64,000 nt of DNA from Lysobacter daejeonensis GH1-9. Its GTDB lineage: Bacteria > Pseudomonadota > Gammaproteobacteria > Xanthomonadales > Xanthomonadaceae. Shown in pieces: positions 60,512 through 64,000 of this stretch. A program made the position numbers and the translations under genes. The stretch spans positions 1-64,000 of the forward strand of contig NZ_AVPU01000011.1 in assembly GCF_000768355.1 (NCBI RefSeq), read 5' to 3'. Position 1 is the stretch's first letter, and every line of letters begins with the position of its first letter. The notes under the pieces are model-generated. The model saw nothing but the letters and a program-made list of their open reading frames with translations. It did no database searches and had not been told where the DNA came from.

Positions 60512-61513
60512 ATGAGAGATGGACTGCAGGCGCATTTGCGCAGGGCGTTTCAGATCGACGGGATTGAGCTTGGCGATCGCTCTTGGCGCGCGGGTATAGA
60601 CGAGGCCGCGCGCCGATTTCCCGTCCATGCATCCGGAGGCTTGCAGGCTTTTCGCGTTATCGAAGGGGCGCCCTGGGGGAAGGGTGACGATGGCGAACCA
60701 CTGCGCACGTACCACCTGCGCGCGACTGGCAGCGACAAGAGCCTCGAGCTGATTGCCATCAAAGCTTGGCAAATGCTGTCGGGCACGGTGAGCCGTGAGC
60801 AAGGGGAACACGCGATTGCGCGCGCCCGAATCGAGTTCGCGCGTTCGCAGCTGCATCAGACGCTGCTCGCCGTGGCAGATGCAGCAGACGGCGAGGCCTT
60901 CCAGTTGCTGCCGAGCGACGACTTGCTGAGCATGGTCGCCACCATGGACTGGTCGGATGGTGACCAGCTCGCGCGGGATCCGATGCGACTGCGGCTGCCC
61001 TTTCACGATGCCGCCAAGAGCTTCGTGAACTGGTGCGATCGCTTTGGACCGGCTGGCCTCATGTGCGACTTCGATGAGGATGTCGACCTCTCATTGAGCC
61101 AGGATGGTCTTGAGCCGGCCGAGCTTATGGCGGGCATGGCGCTCGTGCTTCTCGACGCGGCGGCGGTGAACGCTGCTGAGCCTCGCTTAAGCCGCGAAAT
61201 CTTGGGCGCGGCGATGGAGGTGATGCGGATTGCTGGGCTCCACCTCGGTTGGGTGATGAGCAATGAGGCAGGTCGCCGCGCGTCGTCGGAAAGCGGCAAG
61301 CGTGGCGCATCCTCGAGGCATGAGGCGTCGAGGCGACTCAAGCAATGGGCGCTGGAGGAGGCGCAGGGGATGCAAGGCGCACCGCGAGAAATTGCTCGTC
61401 AGCTTGAACGACGACTGCCAGAGCATCTCGTGGACGTGTCAGCGGATCCCCAGCGGCTGATCTACGAAGCGCTACTCCACGAGCAGAAGAGCCGCAAAGC
61501 CCCCAAGCGATAG
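60512..61513 (+). CDS. Element gene of unknown function (333 aa)
   Basis: A 333-residue protein I cannot place. The N-terminal third mixes strands and helices (RRFPVHASGGLQAFRVIEG), the middle is helical with an Asp-rich patch (LMCDFDEDVDLSLSQDG), and the C-terminus has a Ser/Arg/Lys-rich linker (ASSESGKRGASSRHEASRR) followed by a helix ending KSRKAPKR. No membrane segment, signal or nucleotide motif is seen. It closes a three-gene group; a stretch of direct and inverted repeats separates it from the AlpA-like gene. Confidence 0.7.
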   Translation: MRDGLQAHLRRAFQIDGIELGDRSWRAGIDEAARRFPVHASGGLQAFRVIEGAPWGKGDDGEPLRTYHLRATGSDKSLELIAIKAWQMLSGTVSREQGEHAIARARIEFARSQLHQTLLAVADAADGEAFQLLPSDDLLSMVATMDWSDGDQLARDPMRLRLPFHDAAKSFVNWCDRFGPAGLMCDFDEDVDLSLSQDGLEPAELMAGMALVLLDAAAVNAAEPRLSREILGAAMEVMRIAGLHLGWVMSNEAGRRASSESGKRGASSRHEASRRLKQWALEEAQGMQGAPREIARQLERRLPEHLVDVSADPQRLIYEALLHEQKSRKAPKR

Positions 61514-61517
61514 CGCG

Positions 61518-61554
61518 TAGGGGGTAGGCGTTACGGCTAGGGGGCAGCCGTAAC
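61518..61554. promoter_or_regulatory. Repeat cluster upstream of the AlpA-like gene
   Basis: TAGGGGG occurs at 61518-61524 and 61538-61544, 20 bases apart. The second copy lies between the arms of a perfect inverted repeat GTTACGGCT (61530-61538) / AGCCGTAAC (61546-61554). The cluster is 15 bases before the alpA-like start. It could be an operator for that gene or a weak terminator of the genes before; no T tract follows. Confidence 0.5.
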
Positions 61555-61569
61555 AAACTGGCGAGACGA

Positions 61570-61848
61570 ATGCAGAGCATCCCAATCAGTCCCGAACTGG
61601 ACCGATTGGAGATCGACATGCCGTCCCCCGAATTGGCCGAGGTCACGCTTCGCCCCGAACTCGTCCGTTTGCCCGTTGTGCTGGCGCGCACGGGCTTGAG
61701 CAAGTCTGAGGTCTACCGCCGGGTGGCGGCGGGCACGTTCCCTCGCCCGACGCGCTTGGGCTACCGGACCTCCGCGTGGAGCGCCTCTGAAATCGACCAG
61801 TGGGTCGACGCCCGCCTTGCCCAGCGTGGCCAGGAGCGGCCGGCATGA
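61570..61848 (+). CDS. AlpA-type DNA-binding regulator
   Basis: A 92-residue MerR-like helix-turn-helix protein of the AlpA/excisionase group: VLARTGLSKSEVYRRVAAGTFPRPTRLGYRTSAWSASEIDQWVDARL. In P4-type elements such proteins activate or assist integrase and excision. The N-terminal extension of about 30 residues before LVRLPVVLAR is longer than usual; an internal Met at position 17 is an alternative start. First gene of an overlapping operon (ATGA with the next gene). Confidence 0.85.
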   Translation: MQSIPISPELDRLEIDMPSPELAEVTLRPELVRLPVVLARTGLSKSEVYRRVAAGTFPRPTRLGYRTSAWSASEIDQWVDARLAQRGQERPA

Positions 61849-62198
61849 GTGCCCCCCAGAAACGCCAACGCCCTGGAGGCAACCAGGGCGAGGCGCACAA
61901 CGACAGCGGTGGGCAGCCGGATCATAGCAGCGCAGATGTGACGAGCGATCCGCTGCTCCGATCGGTCTACATGGGGCCCGATCCCGCCTGTGAGGTGCGG
62001 TGCTTCACCGACCTTGACTTCCTCGATTCGGAGTTGGCCGCCGCAGCCGCACTGGCGCAGCGAATGAAGCATCGTCCGACGCGCGCGGGGCTGCTTCAGC
62101 TTGAGCGAGATCTGCGCATCCTCCACTGGTGCAGCAGCCAGGCGTTGAGCATGCACTGGGGCACCGTCGTCCACGGGCGCGACGGGGTGCTGCATTGA
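61845..62198 (+). CDS. Element gene of unknown function (117 aa)
   Basis: An unrecognised protein with a Gln/Gly/Asp-rich disordered N-terminus (about 35 residues) and a helical body (FTDLDFLDSELAAAAALAQRM; GLLQLERDLRILHWCSSQALS). It overlaps the AlpA-like gene by ATGA and the next gene by TTGA, so it belongs to the same translationally coupled operon. No enzymatic motif is seen. Confidence 0.65.
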   Translation: MSAPQKRQRPGGNQGEAHNDSGGQPDHSSADVTSDPLLRSVYMGPDPACEVRCFTDLDFLDSELAAAAALAQRMKHRPTRAGLLQLERDLRILHWCSSQALSMHWGTVVHGRDGVLH

Positions 62199-62557
62199 GC
62201 CGCCGTCGGCCGCCGGCACGCGGCGCGACTCCAACGGCAGAGCAGCTGGCCGGGTACGCCGCCCTCTACGGCGAGCGCATGCCGACCAACTGGCGCGCTC
62301 GACTCCCATCCCCCTCCGTGTACTACGCGCGCGAACTGGCGGATCTCGCACCGCCGAGCATCACCGGTTGGGCGCGTGCCACCTGCCCGTTCCACAACGA
62401 CCGCAACCAGAGCCTGTTGGTTCAGGTCACCGGCGACCGCGGCAGCTGGCGTTGCGATGGTTCATGCGGCGGGGGCGACCTGGTCGGCTTCCATCAGCGG
62501 CGGACCGGCCTCCCGTTCAAGGCCGCGGTGCGCGACCTCGTGCGGAGGCCTGCATGA
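62195..62557 (+). CDS. CHC2 zinc-finger primase-like protein
   Basis: A 120-residue protein containing a CHC2-type zinc finger as found at the N-terminus of DNA primases: CPFHNDRNQSLLV, then WRCDGSCGGGDLVGFHQRR. In normal primases this domain leads into a TOPRIM domain; here the protein ends after the finger. I chose the TTG at 62195, which overlaps the previous stop as TTGA; ATG 62279 is the alternative and would keep the finger. The stop overlaps the next gene as ATGA. Confidence 0.7.
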   Translation: MSRRRPPARGATPTAEQLAGYAALYGERMPTNWRARLPSPSVYYARELADLAPPSITGWARATCPFHNDRNQSLLVQVTGDRGSWRCDGSCGGGDLVGFHQRRTGLPFKAAVRDLVRRPA

Positions 62558-63018
62558 CGGCGGTCGCGACGAGCAGCGTCGGCCCCTTGGAAGTCGTGTT
62601 GTCCCGCCTGGACCGCGTGCAGCGTTCCGGGCGCGGCTACCGGGCCCTCTGCCCAGCATGCGGGGGGCGTTCCCAGAAGCTCAGCGTCACCGAGGCCGAC
62701 GACGGCCGTGTCCTCATGCACTGCTTCGCCGGGTGTCCTGCGGCAGCGGTGCTCGGCGCCATGGGCCTGGAACTGCCGGACCTATTCCCCGAACGGCTGG
62801 CACCGGACACGCCGGAGGGCCGGCGGGCGGCAAGGCGCGCACTCCGCGAGGCGAGCTGGGGCGCAGCGGTCGTCACCTTGGACGTCGAGGCCACGCTTGT
62901 CCTGCTCGCGGCGGAGATGCTCGCCGCCGGCATGCCCCTGCCGCCGGAGGACCTCACCCACCTGCGCACCGCCGTTGCGCGAATCGAAGACGCAAGGACG
63001 GTGCTCCGTGGCCGCTAA
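62554..63018 (+). CDS. Second zinc-finger primase-like protein
   Basis: A 154-residue protein with a Cys pair ALCPACGGRSQKL and, after a short strand region, LMHCFAGCPAAAVLGAMGLELPDLFP, the zinc-binding layout of phage primase/helicase N-termini. The C-terminal half is helical (TPEGRRAARRALREASW). No TOPRIM or polymerase domain follows in the same frame. It is coupled to genes on both sides, the next being a RecA-fold ATPase, so the operon looks like a divided replication module. Confidence 0.72.
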   Translation: MTAVATSSVGPLEVVLSRLDRVQRSGRGYRALCPACGGRSQKLSVTEADDGRVLMHCFAGCPAAAVLGAMGLELPDLFPERLAPDTPEGRRAARRALREASWGAAVVTLDVEATLVLLAAEMLAAGMPLPPEDLTHLRTAVARIEDARTVLRGR

Positions 63019-64000
63019 GCCAAACGACATCCGGGCACGCGCGGAGGCGAACGTCGCGAGTCTGGACGATGCTCGCAGCAGGAACCCCGACCCTCAGGAC
63101 GCGGATCACCGCCCCTCGTTGGGCGAGCGCTTCTACTGCTCCCTCACCCCGTTCTCGGACGAAGAGCTGAGCCAGGCGCTGCAGCCCTACCCGCACGCCT
63201 TCCAGGATGGCAACTGCGGGTTGTTCCCGACGCGGGAAGTGACGGTGATCGGCGCCCCCGGCCGAGAGGGCAAGACGCGCGCGACCTTCTCTCTGGCGGT
63301 GGCGTACGTCCTGGGCATCAAGGTCGCCGGACTCAGCCCACAGCCCGATCGATCGGTCCTGATCTACAGCGCTGAGGACGACCGCCGCCAGTACGCAGCG
63401 CTGGCGGTTGCCCACCGGAGTCGCCTTGGGAAGGCAGACGCCGCCGCGGTTCGCGACCGGATCATCGTCCCCGACCTGATGCAGCCGGGCATGGAGGTGT
63501 TTGCCAAGCTGGTCACGCTGGTGGATCGCCAGCCGATTCCGTCCACGGCCGTCGAAGGCGTGATCGCGGGACTGCAGACCCGCATGGACGATCCGAACCC
63601 GCCCGGGCTGATCATCTTCGAGACCGCCTCGACGCTCAGTCAGGCCGGCGAGGACAACGTCGCCCTCAGCGTGCTGGTGGAAGCGCTCCGCAAGGTGGCG
63701 CGGGCGCTGGATGTCGCGGTGGTGATCGTGCACCACACGTCGCAACAGGCCGCGGCCAACCTCTCCGAGCTCGCCATCTCCACGTCGGACATCCGCGGCG
63801 CGACCTCGCTGGTGTTCAACTCCCGCCAGGCGTGCCTGCTGGTGAACCTGGGGAGCGAAGAGGACCCGCACCCCGACAGCGACGCGCGCACGGTGCTGCG
63901 CCGCATGGCGGCCCCGGGCAAGAGCGAGCGGGTGACGGTCCTGGTCCCCCTGGACAGTTCCAAGGGCATGGATCCGGCGCCGGTCTTCTTCACCTGGCAC
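63008..64000 (+). CDS. RepA/AAA_25-type ATPase, partial at right edge
   Basis: The first 331 codons of a protein that runs off the window. From the GTG at 63008 (inside the previous gene) it reads through without a stop. It is a RecA-fold ATPase like plasmid RepA helicases: Walker A IGAPGREGKTRATFSLAVAY (about residue 87), SVLIYSAEDDRRQYAAL, then a Walker B-like LIIFETAST, where a Glu takes the usual Asp place, and VVIVHHTSQ followed by DIRGATSLVFNSRQACLLV. It is probably the element's replicative helicase or helicase loader. The C-terminus and any fused domain are not visible. Confidence 0.82.
   Translation, partial: MAAKPNDIRARAEANVASLDDARSRNPDPQDADHRPSLGERFYCSLTPFSDEELSQALQPYPHAFQDGNCGLFPTREVTVIGAPGREGKTRATFSLAVAYVLGIKVAGLSPQPDRSVLIYSAEDDRRQYAALAVAHRSRLGKADAAAVRDRIIVPDLMQPGMEVFAKLVTLVDRQPIPSTAVEGVIAGLQTRMDDPNPPGLIIFETASTLSQAGEDNVALSVLVEALRKVARALDVAVVIVHHTSQQAAANLSELAISTSDIRGATSLVFNSRQACLLVNLGSEEDPHPDSDARTVLRRMAAPGKSERVTVLVPLDSSKGMDPAPVFFTWH

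Noticed and set aside
62954-64000. Minus-strand open frame at the right edge
   Set aside because: The plus strand encodes a RecA-fold ATPase with Walker motifs over the same bases.

Overview
The window is a GC-rich (roughly two thirds G+C by eye) chromosomal segment of a gammaproteobacterium of the Xanthomonadaceae/Lysobacteraceae (Lysobacter, Luteimonas, Pseudoxanthomonas or a relative). The evidence is gene order known from that family: pilR-pilS next to sucC-sucD; ruvC-ruvA-kup-ruvB-ybgC-tolQRAB-pal-cpoB-queE-queC-tRNA-Lys; and bamD divergent from rluD-pgeF-clpB. Nearly the whole window is coding, on both strands, with many 1-20 base overlaps inside operons. No rRNA, CRISPR array or intact insertion sequence is visible.

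Layout. (1) 1-6413 is an accessory type VI secretion module: an L,D-transpeptidase-like protein whose catalytic Cys position is Ser, a VgrG spike, a lipase-type effector and a Tli4-family immunity protein. Base composition falls toward the immunity gene. (2) 6443-18466 is mostly core: pilR and pilS (type IV pilus control), sucCD, nadE, bamD, rluD, pgeF and an NCS2-like permease. (3) clpB and a TonB-dependent receptor follow at 18809-24025. (4) 24179-35273 is a B12 regulon: a cobalamin riboswitch, then btuB, btuM, cobO, cobB, cbiB, a cobC-type aminotransferase, cobQ, cobU, cobT, an alpha-ribazole phosphatase and cobS, nearly all translationally coupled. It covers uptake, adenosylation, side-chain amidation and nucleotide-loop assembly but not corrin-ring synthesis. 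(5) 35295-46145 holds a YbaL-type antiporter, an ABC-F ATPase, a PEBP-like protein, a SIMPL protein, an FmdB zinc ribbon, a DUF3011 protein, aspS, a very acidic small protein, an acetyltransferase, a DUF3016 lipoprotein candidate and a small hydrolase. (6) 46218-58142 is the yebC-ruvCA-kup-ruvB-ybgC-tol-pal-cpoB-queE-queC block (recombination, potassium uptake, envelope constriction, queuosine precursor). (7) 58260 to the right edge is tRNA-Lys(TTT) followed by an integrated element: a tyrosine integrase with repeated CTACTCAC sites in its promoter, three unrecognised genes, then a tightly overlapping operon of an AlpA-like regulator, a small unknown, two zinc-finger primase-like proteins and a RecA-fold ATPase that runs off the window.

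The most notable points are a dispersed palindromic repeat of about 113 bp present twice (11970-12082 and 18478-18588, opposite orientation), the Cys-to-Ser change in the vgrG-linked L,D-transpeptidase, the riboswitch-controlled late-B12 operon with a BtuM-type transporter, and the tRNA-Lys element with its split primase genes and uncharacterised cargo. Functional names rest on motif and family recognition by reading; no database search was run.
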